Shown piece by piece: positions 24,205 to 34,000 of a stretch of 34,671 nt of DNA. The notes under the pieces are model-generated. The model saw nothing but the letters and a program-made list of their open reading frames with translations, ran no database searches and was not told the origin of the DNA. Every line of letters begins with the position of its first letter. Position 1 is the stretch's first letter. Source of the DNA: an uncultured Pseudomonadota bacterium. GTDB taxonomy: Bacteria; Pseudomonadota; Gammaproteobacteria; Burkholderiales; SG8-39. The stretch spans positions 1 to 34,671 of the forward strand of contig CAIKRR010000040.1 in assembly GCA_903829815.1 (NCBI GenBank), given 5' to 3'. The translations under genes and the position numbers were made by a program.

Positions 24205-25422
24205 CTAGCGTTCCTGCAGTGATTCATCGAACATGCGGCTGATCGGCTTGGTGATGTAGCGCATGATGGTGCGGCGTCCGGTGCGAATGTCGACACTGGC
24301 TTCCAGCCCCGGGCGCAGCACGATCTTGCTGGCGCGCCGATTGGCCTGCTCGCTGTCGATAGCTACCCGGACCCTGAAGTAGGTCTGGTCGCCGCGCGGG
24401 GTCGGAACCGTGATGGCATCGGGGCTTACTTCGAGCACACGCCCGGTGAGGCTGCCGAAAACGGTGTAGTCAAAGGCGTCGAACTTCAGGTTCGCCGGCA
24501 TGTCGACCTGCACCACCGAGATATCGCCCGGACGCAACTTCGCCTCGATCACCAGATCACCGTCAGTGGGCAGGATCTGCATGACCTCTTCGCCTTCGCG
24601 CACCACGGCCCCGGCGGTGTAGGCCCGCACCGTGTTGACCAGGCCATTGACCGGTGAGCGCAGATCGCTGTGCGCCAGATTCACATCGCGCTCGGCCTGC
24701 ACCTGCACCTGGGAGGCACGTTCGGACTCGAGACGAGCAAGTTCGGTCTGGGCTTCCTGGCTGAAGCGGTGACGTCGATTGGTCATCTGTCCTTTCAGGT
24801 CGATGACCTGGCGCTCCATGCGCAGCACATCGGCCCGGCTGATGTCGCCGCTTCGAAACAGCGTCGAATTCATCTGCAGCTCTTCTTCGGCCAGGCGCAA
24901 CTGGTCGCCGATGCTGCGAATCTCCTCCTCGAGCGCATCGCGACGACGCCGGAAGAGATCGCGTTGTGAGAGGGCGAGCAAGGGGTGAGCCTGCGCAAGC
25001 GCGCCATCGAGTTGCGGCTCCTGGCCGCTTACCTCGGCCCGCAGCCGTTCGATGGCCAGCTGCAGGGACACCAGGCGCAGTTGTGCTTCAGTCGATGCTG
25101 CCTGTTGGCGATCGCGTTCGATCGACATCAGCATCTGGCCAGCGACGACCCGCTCGCCTTCCTTGACCCAAAGTCGTTTGACGATGCCGGTCTGGGTGGC
25201 CTGGATCTGCTGGATGCGCTTGCTCGCGATCACCTGACCTTCAACCCGGCTGCTCTGGTCGATCTCGAACCAGTTGGCCCAGCCGGCGAAGGCGGCAATC
25301 ATCAGTATCGACAGATAGATCGTGATCCGCGCACCGCCCGCCGGTTCGTGGTCGTCCTCGCTCCAGACCTCATCTTCGGTCTCGAAGTGCCCGTAGGGCA
25401 CTACCACCATATCCCTAGCCAT
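24205..25422 (-). CDS. HlyD-family type I secretion membrane-fusion protein
   Basis: 405 residues. ATG 25422 has a perfect AGGAGG and overlaps the ABC transporter gene by 8 bases. An acidic cytosolic N-terminus of about 32 residues (ETEDEVWSEDDHE) precedes one membrane helix (ITIYLSILMIAAFAGWANWF). Next come a lipoyl half-motif (GIVKRLWVKEGERVVAGQ), a long alpha-helical hairpin (about 100-240), the second half-motif (LRSPVNGLVNTVRAYTAGAVVREGE) and a beta-barrel. The C-terminal RPGLEASVDIRTGRRTIMRYITKPI is the standard HlyD/LapC ending. It bridges the inner-membrane ABC transporter and the TolC-like channel encoded in the same operon. Confidence 0.95.
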   Translation of the reverse strand: MARDMVVVPYGHFETEDEVWSEDDHEPAGGARITIYLSILMIAAFAGWANWFEIDQSSRVEGQVIASKRIQQIQATQTGIVKRLWVKEGERVVAGQMLMSIERDRQQAASTEAQLRLVSLQLAIERLRAEVSGQEPQLDGALAQAHPLLALSQRDLFRRRRDALEEEIRSIGDQLRLAEEELQMNSTLFRSGDISRADVLRMERQVIDLKGQMTNRRHRFSQEAQTELARLESERASQVQVQAERDVNLAHSDLRSPVNGLVNTVRAYTAGAVVREGEEVMQILPTDGDLVIEAKLRPGDISVVQVDMPANLKFDAFDYTVFGSLTGRVLEVSPDAITVPTPRGDQTYFRVRVAIDSEQANRRASKIVLRPGLEASVDIRTGRRTIMRYITKPISRMFDESLQER

Positions 25423-27562
25423 TGGCCGCCTCCTTGGCGATGCGTGCAGTGCCCGCGGGCGCGCCCGGTGCGTCGCCCGCACCTGCCTGTGCGCGATTGA
25501 GGGCGGTCAGCACCGCCTGTTTCTCGCCGTCGAGCACCACCTGGTGGTTCACCACCACGATGAGCCGGTTGACGAGGGCGAGCAGCTCGGGTTTGTGGGT
25601 GACGAGAACCAGGGTGTGGTTGACCGCGAGGGTGCCCTCCAGGAGCTTCAGGCACTGGGTCTCCAGCGCGCGGTCCATGGACGATGTGGGTTCATCGAGG
25701 AGCCAGATGTGTGGTTCGCGAAGCAGGATGCGGGTCAGCGCCACCAATTGCTTCTGACCACCGGAGAGGCCCATGCCGCCCTCGGCGATCGGCAGCGAGA
25801 GGCCACGCGGATGGCCCTGTATCAGGCCCATGAGCCCGGTGCGAGAGGCTGCCTCGAGGATGGCACTGTCACCCGGGTCGGGGATGCCGATCACGAGGTT
25901 TTCGCGCAGCGTGCCCGAGAGCAGTCGCCCCTCCTGCTGCAGATAAGCGACATTCTCGGCAATGACCGGTTTCGCAATCTGCGCGATATCCAGGCCATCG
26001 AGCAGGATGCGCCCCTCCTGCGGCTTGTACAGGCCACTGAGGGCGCGCAGGAGGCTCGTCTTCCCGGAGCCCACCGGGCCGATGATGCCGACCCGTTCGC
26101 CCGCGTCGATCGCCAGATGCGCGACCGAGAGCGCCACCGGCGTGCCCGGATAGCTGATTCGCAGACCCTCGATCTGGAAGCTGCCTTCGATGCGCTCGGG
26201 TACCAGTGCGCGCTCGCGCTCCGGGTGGTCGCGCTCGAGCAACCACAGGCGCTCCAGGCCGCGCAGGGACGCGCGCGCCTGAGCGGCCTGCGCCATGATC
26301 GAGGGCATCGAGGATACCGGCCCCAGCGCTCGCCCCGACAGGATCGAGCAGGCGATGAGGCCGCCCATGGTGTAGTCACCCTGCGAGACCTGCCAGGCCC
26401 CTACCGCGATCTGCAGCACATAGGCCATCTGGTGGGCGAACCCAAGCAGGTAGTGCGTGTTTTCCGAGGCGCGGCGCATGCGAAGCTCGAAATCGCGCGC
26501 TTCGTCGTTGGTGCTCACCCAGCGCGAGAGCAGTTGCCAGCCACCGTTCGATGACTTGATGGTCTCGGCCGCCTCGATGGTCTCGACCAGCAGCCCGGTC
26601 TTGCGGTTTCCCGCCGAGGTGGCCCGGTTGGCCATCGTCTCGATCGAGCGATGATGACGCAGGCTCATGAGGAGCGACAGGAGCAGGCACACCAGCGGAA
26701 TGATCGCCATCAGCGGCCCGGCCAGCAGTGCCATCATGCCGAGGAATACCCCAGCAAAGGGCAGGTCGACCAGGATGAAGAGCGTCGAGGCCGAGAGAAA
26801 CCCGCGCACCGACTCGTAGCCGCGCAGTTCGCCGGCCAGGCTTCCGACACTGGCTGGAAACTGGTCGAGCCTCACCCCGAGCACGCGAAGGAACACGCGG
26901 CGCACCATCGTGCGATCGACTTCGGTGGACACCGCATCGAGCAGATGCGTGCGCGACATCTTGATGAAGAGCTCGAACAGGTTGGCGAGCACCACGCCGG
27001 CGGTGAGCACCAGCAGCGTATTGAGTGCCTGATTGGGAATGACCCGGTCATACACCTGCATGCTGTAGAAGGACGAGGCCATCACGAGCAGGTTGATGAG
27101 CACGGTGGCAAAGACGATTTCGGCCATGCGGCTGCGGTTTCGGGTGAACTCGGCCCGAATCGACTGGAAGACCCGGCTGCTGCCAAAGGTAATGGGTGCG
27201 ACGAGCTGCGCCCGGAGAAGCAGCAAGCCATCGAGCGATGCGAGCCTGCTTTCGGTCCACTGATTGGCCTCGATAGCCAGGTGCTGCACCAGCCACTGGC
27301 CGGCTGCGGTACGAGCCCGTACCAGGCACCAGCCGAGCGTGTCCGAATGTGCAAGCAGCGGCAGGACCGAGGGGTCGACACGGCGAATGCGACGTACCGC
27401 GGGCAGGCGCAGGGCGCGAATCACACGGGTGGCCAGGACATCGGGCCGTTCGGTGTGGGTTTCGGCCTCCTCGATCAGCGCGGTGAGTTCGAGCGGGTCC
27501 AGGCGTGCGCCCTGCATCGTTGCAAGGCGGCCGAGCGCCACATGCAGATCGTGATGGATCAT
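25415..27562 (-). CDS. Type I secretion ABC transporter (permease/ATPase, LapB/SiiF-like)
   Basis: 715 residues; the start overlaps the TolC-like gene by 4 bases. The N-terminal ~130 residues form a C39-peptidase-like domain in which I find no Cys at the catalytic position, so it probably binds substrate instead of cutting a double-glycine leader, as in RTX-type exporters. A six-helix permease follows. The ATPase has Walker A GPVGSGKTS (about 495), Q-loop YLQQEGRLLSG, signature LSGGQ (about 599), Walker B IWLLDEPTSSMD (about 620) and the His switch VTHK. All catalytic residues are intact. It powers export of a large substrate, most likely the repeat protein encoded at the head of the operon. 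Confidence 0.95.
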   Translation of the reverse strand: MIHHDLHVALGRLATMQGARLDPLELTALIEEAETHTERPDVLATRVIRALRLPAVRRIRRVDPSVLPLLAHSDTLGWCLVRARTAAGQWLVQHLAIEANQWTESRLASLDGLLLLRAQLVAPITFGSSRVFQSIRAEFTRNRSRMAEIVFATVLINLLVMASSFYSMQVYDRVIPNQALNTLLVLTAGVVLANLFELFIKMSRTHLLDAVSTEVDRTMVRRVFLRVLGVRLDQFPASVGSLAGELRGYESVRGFLSASTLFILVDLPFAGVFLGMMALLAGPLMAIIPLVCLLLSLLMSLRHHRSIETMANRATSAGNRKTGLLVETIEAAETIKSSNGGWQLLSRWVSTNDEARDFELRMRRASENTHYLLGFAHQMAYVLQIAVGAWQVSQGDYTMGGLIACSILSGRALGPVSSMPSIMAQAAQARASLRGLERLWLLERDHPERERALVPERIEGSFQIEGLRISYPGTPVALSVAHLAIDAGERVGIIGPVGSGKTSLLRALSGLYKPQEGRILLDGLDIAQIAKPVIAENVAYLQQEGRLLSGTLRENLVIGIPDPGDSAILEAASRTGLMGLIQGHPRGLSLPIAEGGMGLSGGQKQLVALTRILLREPHIWLLDEPTSSMDRALETQCLKLLEGTLAVNHTLVLVTHKPELLALVNRLIVVVNHQVVLDGEKQAVLTALNRAQAGAGDAPGAPAGTARIAKEAANG

Positions 27563-28989
27563 TCACCGCCCCAGTCGCGCAGGCCGCTTGCGCGCACCTG
27601 CAGCTTTCGTGACAGAACGATCAGATTGGCTTCGAGGTCGGCTTGCTGCAATTCCAGTTGCAGTTGTTCGCGTACGAGGTTCATCACATCGAGCCAGGAC
27701 TTGCGCCCAGCCTGGTACTGGCGCTCGTAGGAACTGGATATGGCACGGGTATCGGCCAGCGCGTCCAGAATGGCATCGAGCCGTTCGCGGATGGCGTTGA
27801 AGCTGAGCCAATCGCCATTGAACTCCTCGAGCAGATCGAGACGGGAACTGGCCAGGTCGCGGTCGGAGGCCTCCTGCCGCGCGATGAGCGAGCGGATATC
27901 CGATTCGATCGACAGGCCGGCACCGGGTTGCCAGCTCGCGCCGATGAAGGCGCGGTTGGATGCGGCTGCGTTGGCGATGGCGTAGTTGCCGTACTGGCGT
28001 TCCAGGCGCGCGTAGATCTCCGGGTAGCGCGAGGCGCGTCGCACATCGACCTCGGCAGCGAGCACCTTGAGATTGGCACGCAGTCGCGCCAGGCGCGGGT
28101 TGCGCTCGACCATCTGGCGGGTGAGCTCTTCGGGGGCAGCCAGGCAAAGCGAACTGACCGCTGCGCGGCCCAGGTCCGCTGCGGTGATCGAGGCATCGGC
28201 CAGTTGCTGCAGCGCGCGCAGTGCCGACTGACGCAGGGACACGAGGCGCGCCCGGTCATTGATGAGCTGGCGCAGACGACTCAGGGTCAGTTTTCGATCG
28301 ACCTCGGGCGCCGCTCCGCCTTCGATGCGCCGATCCACCTGGGCTTGCAGCGCCTCGTGTGCGGCAATCGACTTGTCGGTGGCCGCGATCTGGCGGTCGT
28401 AGCGCCACCAGTCGCCCCAGGCAAGGGCGGTGCGGATGGCGATCTGTTCACGCTGATCGAGGAGGGCCTGCCCGCTTGCATCGACCTGTGCGCGCGCTCG
28501 ATCGCGGTTGGCATCGAGCCTGCCACCTGTCCAGATCGATGCGCGAATCCCGACCACGGTGATGGCGTCATCGCCCGGGTAGCTCGGGTCGCGCGATCCG
28601 GCATTGACTCGCTCATGGCTCAGGATGGGACTGGGCCAGTAGCCCCAGCCGGCTGACTCGAGTGAGGCATCGGCCGATGCTCGATCGGCCAGACGTCCGA
28701 GTACCGAGGGGTGCTGTTCAGCCGACACGCGCATCATCCGGTCGATCGAGCCTGCCTGATCAAGGCCTGGGCCCGCCAGGCCACCGGGCTGAATGCATCC
28801 GCCAAGGGGCGCCAGCGGCGTCTGCATGCCAGGGAGCACAGTGGGTGTCATCGGTGTTCCGCTGGCGCCCTGGGCAAGCGCGGCCGGTGCAGGCATCCCC
28901 AGCGTCAGGCCCATTGCGATGACCAAGGCAAAGGCTGTGGCGAAGGCTGAATCGAAGCCTGCGGCACGCGTGAATGGCAGCCGCTTCAT
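27559..28989 (-). CDS. TolC-family outer-membrane channel of the type I secretion system
   Basis: 476 residues. A signal peptide (FALVIAMGLTLGMPAPAALAQG) is followed by a ~40-residue Pro/Gly linker, then the TolC pattern: two related halves rich in long heptad-containing helices, with SWQPGAGLSIESDIRS-like and YQAGRKSWLDVMNLVREQ segments. The latter motif precedes the final long helix in TolC/LapE proteins. Start and stop both overlap neighbours by four bases. It provides the outer-membrane duct for the ABC/HlyD pair. Nothing suggests a drug-efflux role, since no RND pump gene is adjacent. Confidence 0.93.
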   Translation of the reverse strand: MKRLPFTRAAGFDSAFATAFALVIAMGLTLGMPAPAALAQGASGTPMTPTVLPGMQTPLAPLGGCIQPGGLAGPGLDQAGSIDRMMRVSAEQHPSVLGRLADRASADASLESAGWGYWPSPILSHERVNAGSRDPSYPGDDAITVVGIRASIWTGGRLDANRDRARAQVDASGQALLDQREQIAIRTALAWGDWWRYDRQIAATDKSIAAHEALQAQVDRRIEGGAAPEVDRKLTLSRLRQLINDRARLVSLRQSALRALQQLADASITAADLGRAAVSSLCLAAPEELTRQMVERNPRLARLRANLKVLAAEVDVRRASRYPEIYARLERQYGNYAIANAAASNRAFIGASWQPGAGLSIESDIRSLIARQEASDRDLASSRLDLLEEFNGDWLSFNAIRERLDAILDALADTRAISSSYERQYQAGRKSWLDVMNLVREQLQLELQQADLEANLIVLSRKLQVRASGLRDWGGE

Positions 28990-30992
28990 GCGGGCACCCC
29001 GGGGCGCACCGGGCGCTGAACGATACTCACCTCGTCCGCCGCGGCGAGTAGCGTTTCGCCAAACTCGCGCACGAAGCGTGGTGTATCAAAGAGCGGGCTC
29101 GTCGCGCGCGCCAGGCGCATGGCCTTGCGGTAGCGTGCGAGGCGCGCGCGGTCGCGCCCCAGTTCGATGGCCATCGTTTCGTAGGCATCCCAGTCGGCCA
29201 CGACAAATTCGTGCAGGCCCAGGCCGCGCATCATGTGGGCCGACAGGCGCGACATCATCGTGTTGCCGGGTCGGGTGAGAATCGGCAGGTCGGCCAGTAC
29301 GGCATCGTGTGCGGTGGCGCCGTTGCCGTAGGGCGAGGTATCGAGGAAGAGATCGGCCTGGCGCAGTCGCGCGCGGTATTCCGCCGGGTGGATCCGCTGG
29401 CTGAAGATGAGTCGCTCGGGGTCTGCTCCCAGGTCGCGGGCGTGCGCGATGAGGTTGCGCCGCGCGGTGGGGTTTTCTTCTACCAGCCAGAGCACGCTGC
29501 CCGGTACCGCCTCGAGAATCTTCATCCAGCGCGAGAACGTGGCCGGGTTGATCTTGTAGGAGTTCATGAGGGCGCAGTACACCGTCGCGCCTTCGGGCAG
29601 GCCACACGAAGCGCGGCTCGATTGCGCGAGCGCCGGCTGCGTCGGATCGACCGTGAAGTACACACCGGGCAGGTACAGGGGCTTTTCCGAAAATCCTTGC
29701 GGGCACTCGTCAGGAAAGAGTCCGCGTGCGGTCATCAGGTAGTCCACGGTCGGGATGCCGCAGCTGCCGAGGAACCCCAGGTAGGCAATCTGCACCGGGG
29801 CAGGGCGACGTGCCACGATTTCGGGGCGCGCGCCCGAGGTGAGCCCCGACATGTCGACGAGAATGTCGATCTCGGCGGCGCGTATTTCAGCGGCCGCCTC
29901 CTCGTCGCGCAGGGTCTGCAGCGGCACGTGATGATCGAAGCCGCGAATCAGTCGCTCGCGCATCGTGACGAGCGGATCGGGGATGGTCGTGAGATCGAAG
30001 CCGTAGATCTCGAACCGGCTGCGATCGAGCCCCTCGATGATGGGTGCAAAGAAGATGCTGGTGGCGTGCAGCCGGAAGTCGGCCGACAGGAAGCCGACGC
30101 GCAGTCGCTCATGCCCCGGGTAGAACTGGCCGCGCTGCACCATCGCCGGGTAAGCCTGGTCAAACGACTTCATCGTGAGGAACTGGCGTGCCGATGCGAG
30201 GTTCTTCACCGGGTCATCGATGAGCGCAAGAGAGGTGAGCGGCCCGATGCAGGTTTCCTGCGTTTCGACCGGGACGCCGATTTCCGCGTCAATCACCGGC
30301 CAGCGGCACATGCGCTGACGAAGCTGGATGATCGTGGCGATCACATCGGCCTGTGCCTTGTTGGTGGCGAGGCTTTGCAGCAGCACTTCCTCTGCCGGTT
30401 CGAAGCGGAAGTTGGCATCGAGCACCCGCCCGATGTTGTTCATGAGTTCGACCCGAACCGGGTCAGGCTGCAAGGTGCTTTGCCAGACCGCAATCGCCTC
30501 GTCGATGCGGCCTTGCGCTTCGAGGGCGGCTCCCAGGGCGATGGCCGCCGGGTAGAGGCTGGCTTTCTGCTCGAGCACCGAACGAAAGGCGTTCTCGGCC
30601 TGAACGAAGGCACGACTATTTTGCAGAAGGCGCCCGAATTCGTACCAGGCGAGGAAGGCGGTGGGTCCGTTGGGATTCTGCGACAGCCACTGGCGGTAGA
30701 GTTGGAGCGCGGCCGCCGGATGACCTCCTGTCTCGAGGGCGCGAGCGGTCTCCATGAGTGGCGCCAGGTCGGGAAGGGCGGGCGGGGACAGCGCGGCGCT
30801 CGCGCCTGCCTGCACAGTCATGTTCGAGCCATCAGGGCTCGGTGCCAGGTCGATCAGGTGTCCATCCGGGGTCACTGTGTTCACGGTCTTGTCGCCTTCG
30901 ATGCAAGGTTGGACTGCATGCGAGGTATTCTGGCCAACAACATCGAAGGGCGAAGCACCATCCGGGGCATGCCTGTGACGAAATTCCGTCAT
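28986..30992 (-). CDS. GT41 (SPINDLY/OGT-like) protein O-glycosyltransferase with TPR repeats
   Basis: Up to 668 residues from ATG 30992; GTG 30884 (with AAGG upstream) or ATG 30821 are possible later starts because the first ~57 residues are nondescript. Residues about 75-230 are tetratricopeptide repeats. The catalytic part follows: LRVGFLSADFRLHATS, with the His matching the conserved HPTS His of OGT, then VDMSGLTSGARPEIVARRPA, then ALMNSYKINPATFSRWMKIL with the conserved donor-binding Lys, then LDTSPYGNGATAHDAVLADL. These enzymes add single sugars to Ser/Thr in the cytosol. Co-transcription with a Ser/Thr-rich repeat protein and its secretion system makes that protein the obvious substrate, though this is not shown. 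The sugar donor is unknown. Confidence 0.9.
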   Translation of the reverse strand: MTEFRHRHAPDGASPFDVVGQNTSHAVQPCIEGDKTVNTVTPDGHLIDLAPSPDGSNMTVQAGASAALSPPALPDLAPLMETARALETGGHPAAALQLYRQWLSQNPNGPTAFLAWYEFGRLLQNSRAFVQAENAFRSVLEQKASLYPAAIALGAALEAQGRIDEAIAVWQSTLQPDPVRVELMNNIGRVLDANFRFEPAEEVLLQSLATNKAQADVIATIIQLRQRMCRWPVIDAEIGVPVETQETCIGPLTSLALIDDPVKNLASARQFLTMKSFDQAYPAMVQRGQFYPGHERLRVGFLSADFRLHATSIFFAPIIEGLDRSRFEIYGFDLTTIPDPLVTMRERLIRGFDHHVPLQTLRDEEAAAEIRAAEIDILVDMSGLTSGARPEIVARRPAPVQIAYLGFLGSCGIPTVDYLMTARGLFPDECPQGFSEKPLYLPGVYFTVDPTQPALAQSSRASCGLPEGATVYCALMNSYKINPATFSRWMKILEAVPGSVLWLVEENPTARRNLIAHARDLGADPERLIFSQRIHPAEYRARLRQADLFLDTSPYGNGATAHDAVLADLPILTRPGNTMMSRLSAHMMRGLGLHEFVVADWDAYETMAIELGRDRARLARYRKAMRLARATSPLFDTPRFVREFGETLLAAADEVSIVQRPVRPGVPA

Positions 30993-31045
30993 CGGCGGCC
31001 ACGACTGTCAGCCAATTGCCAACAAGTTCCGCCTTCCGCAGGGTG

Positions 31046-34000
31046 CTAGTGCAGCACCGCCAGTTGCGCCTGGCTCATTGCCGCCCTCTGGGCGGTGGTC
31101 CAGGCGAGGTCCTGGTTGTGCGTCATCGCATTCAGTTGGGTCGTTGATAGCGAGGCGATGTCGGCGGTGGGAATCGCAGCGATGGTGGCGGTGGCGAGCG
31201 CGTGGAGAGCAGTGGGTGTGAGCGCGCCGATCTGCGCGGGGGTGAAGGCCAGCACGTCGGCTGGTGTGAGGCCGGTGGCATTCGTACCCAGGCCTCCGAT
31301 CGCTGCCGTGCCCAGCGCGTGCAGACCATCACTCGACAGTTGTGCGAGGCTTGCGCTGCCGATGGCAGCAAGCGCACTTGACCCCAGTGCCGCCACATCG
31401 GCGCTCGTCAGCGTGCTTGCCTGATCGGTGGTGAGGCCGCTCGCGTTGCTCCCCAGTTGTGCCACTTGGCTGGTCGATAGAGAGGCGATGGTCGATGTGC
31501 TCAGCGCAGCAAGACTGGCCGCATCGAACAAGGCAAACGCTGCGTCGGGTAGCAGACTTGCCTTGTAGGTCGTGAGTGCAGCAAGGCTCGCCGTCGGGAG
31601 ATAGGCCGCCGCCGATCCAAGCCCACCAAACTGCCAGCCGCTCATCACCGCCAGATCGGCGGGGCTGATCTGGCCGATGGCGGCGCTGCCCAGACTCGCC
31701 ATCTGGCCGCTCGAGAGCACCTGGATCTGATCGGTGGTGAGCGCTGCCATCTGGGTCGCTGTGAGGCTGCCCATGGGCAGCGCCCCCAACTGGCTGAGGC
31801 TCATCGCAGCAAAGTCGGCGGTGGGAATCGCAGCGATGGCGGCGCTGCCCAGACTCGCCATCTGGCCGCTCGAGAGCACCTGGATCTGATCGGTGGTGAG
31901 CGCTGCCATCTGGGTCGCTGTGAGGCTGCCCATGGGCAGCGACCCCAGCTGGTTGAGGCTCATCGCAGCAAAGTCGGCGGTCGGCAGGGCAGCGATGGCG
32001 GCCGGTGCGAGTTGCGCGAGATTGGTCGTGAGCAGGGTGATGTCAGCGGTGGTGATGCCCGCTGCGTTGCTCCCGAAGGCGGCCAGGCTGGCCGAGGGCA
32101 GCAGGGCGAAGGTGCTGCTGGTGATGGCTGCCACGTCGGCGCTGGGCAAGGCTGCGAGCGCTGCTGTCTTGAGCGTGACGACATTGGTGCCGAGTGCGCT
32201 GATGTCGGTGGTGGTAACAAAGCCCGCCGCATTGCTGCCCAGCGCCGCGATCTGGCTCGTGGTGAGTGCCGCGACCTGTGTCGTGGTCATTGCTGCCACA
32301 TCGGCCGAGGGCAGCGCGGCGAAGGCAGCACTGGAAAGACTGCCCAACTGGGTGCCCAGGGCGACGATCTGGGCGGTGGTGAAGCCGGCCGCGTTGGTGG
32401 CCATGAGGCCCAGTGTCGTGCTCGATAGATAGCTCAGCTGGCCGATCGGTAGTGCTGCCAGCCCGTCGGAGTTCAGGTAGCTCGCGTTGGTGCCCAATGC
32501 ATTGAGCTTGTTGTAGTAATTTAGGCCGGCCGCATTGCTCCCCAGGCTTGCCACCTGTGCGGTCGTCAGCGTTGCCAAGATACTGGTCGCAAGGTTGTAG
32601 ATTGCATAACTGTTCAGATAGGCGACTTCGGTCCCCAGCGTGGCGATCTGTGTCGCGTTCAATCCACTTGCATTGACGCTCAAGTTGCCAAGCCAGGCGC
32701 TGCTTACCGACAGAAGCTGCGCGCTGCTCAAGGCGGCAATGGCAGTGCTGCTCAGGCTGTAGATTGCATTCTGGGCCGGGTTGAGCAGAGAAACCTGTGT
32801 TCCAAGGGCTGCGATCTGGGCTGCGGTGAGGCCCGCATTGCCGGCCACCATGCTGGCAATCTGCGCATTGGATAGCGCTGCGAGTTGGCCGGTGGTGAGT
32901 GCCCCTTCCGCTGCCGAGTTGAGGTTATAGATTGCATAAGTCCCAAGCGCTGCGACATTGCTGCCCAGTGCCACCACCTGGGCACTGGTGAGGCTGGCGC
33001 TGTTGCCGCCGAGCGCTGCCAGATAACTGGCCGGTAGCGCGGCGATGGCATCGGTGGGCAGACTGCCCAGCGCGATGCTGGACAGTTTTGCAAGCTGGGT
33101 GGTGCCGAGTACCCCGATATCAGCGCTACCCAGACCCGCCGCATTGGTGGCCAGGGCAGCCATTTGTGCGGTTGTGAAGGCGCCGACCTCGGCTGCGGGC
33201 AGGGATGCGATGGCCAGAGACCCAAGCGCACCGACATTGGTGCCGATTGCCGTCATGTCAGCCGTGGTGTTCAATCCCGCCGCATTGCTGCCCAGGGTGG
33301 CGACCTGGCTGCTGGTGAGTGCGGCGATCTCGGCGCTGGGCAGCGATGCAATCGCCAGCGACCCGAGCGCGCCGGCATTGGTCCCCAGTGCGCTCATGGC
33401 GGCCGTGGTGTTCAAGCCCGCTGCATTGCTGCCCAGGGTGGCCACTTGCGCGGCGGTGAGCGCCTGTATCTGGGCCGAGGGAATGGCGGCGAGGGCGGTC
33501 GAGGTGAAGGCCCCCACCTTGGTGCCGAGCGCGGCGATTTCGGCAGTTGTCGTGAACCCGGCCGCATTGGTGCCAAGTGCTGCAATCTGGTCGGTGCCGA
33601 GCGCAGCCGCATCATTGTTCGAGCCCAGCAGAGCGCTCAGTCCGGCCGAGCTCATCCAGCCGATATGGGTCGACAGTGAGGCGATGTCGGCACTGGGCCA
33701 GGCCGCTGCGCTGGCCGTGCTCAGGTTCAGCGCGGCACTGCCCAGTTGCGAGATCTGGGCGGTGGTCAACCAGGAAACCAGAAGCATCCAACTTTGAGAG
33801 GCGTCGTTCCGGGCTGGCATGCTGGCCAACTGGGTCGAGGTGAGTGCCTGTGCCTGTGCAGACGTCATCTGGTTGTACGGCGTCGATACGAGCGCTGCCA
33901 CCGGGATGCCGGCAATGGCGGCCGGGTTGATGTACGAGAAATTGCCGTAGAACCCGTTCACCTGGGTCGGGTTCAGCACCGCCATCTGTGCCGAGGTGAA

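Noticed and set aside
29211-31049. A 612-codon plus-strand frame opposite the glycosyltransferase gene
   Set aside because: It is the antisense shadow of a gene with clear GT41 motifs; its Arg/Glu/Gly-rich sequence matches nothing I recognise.
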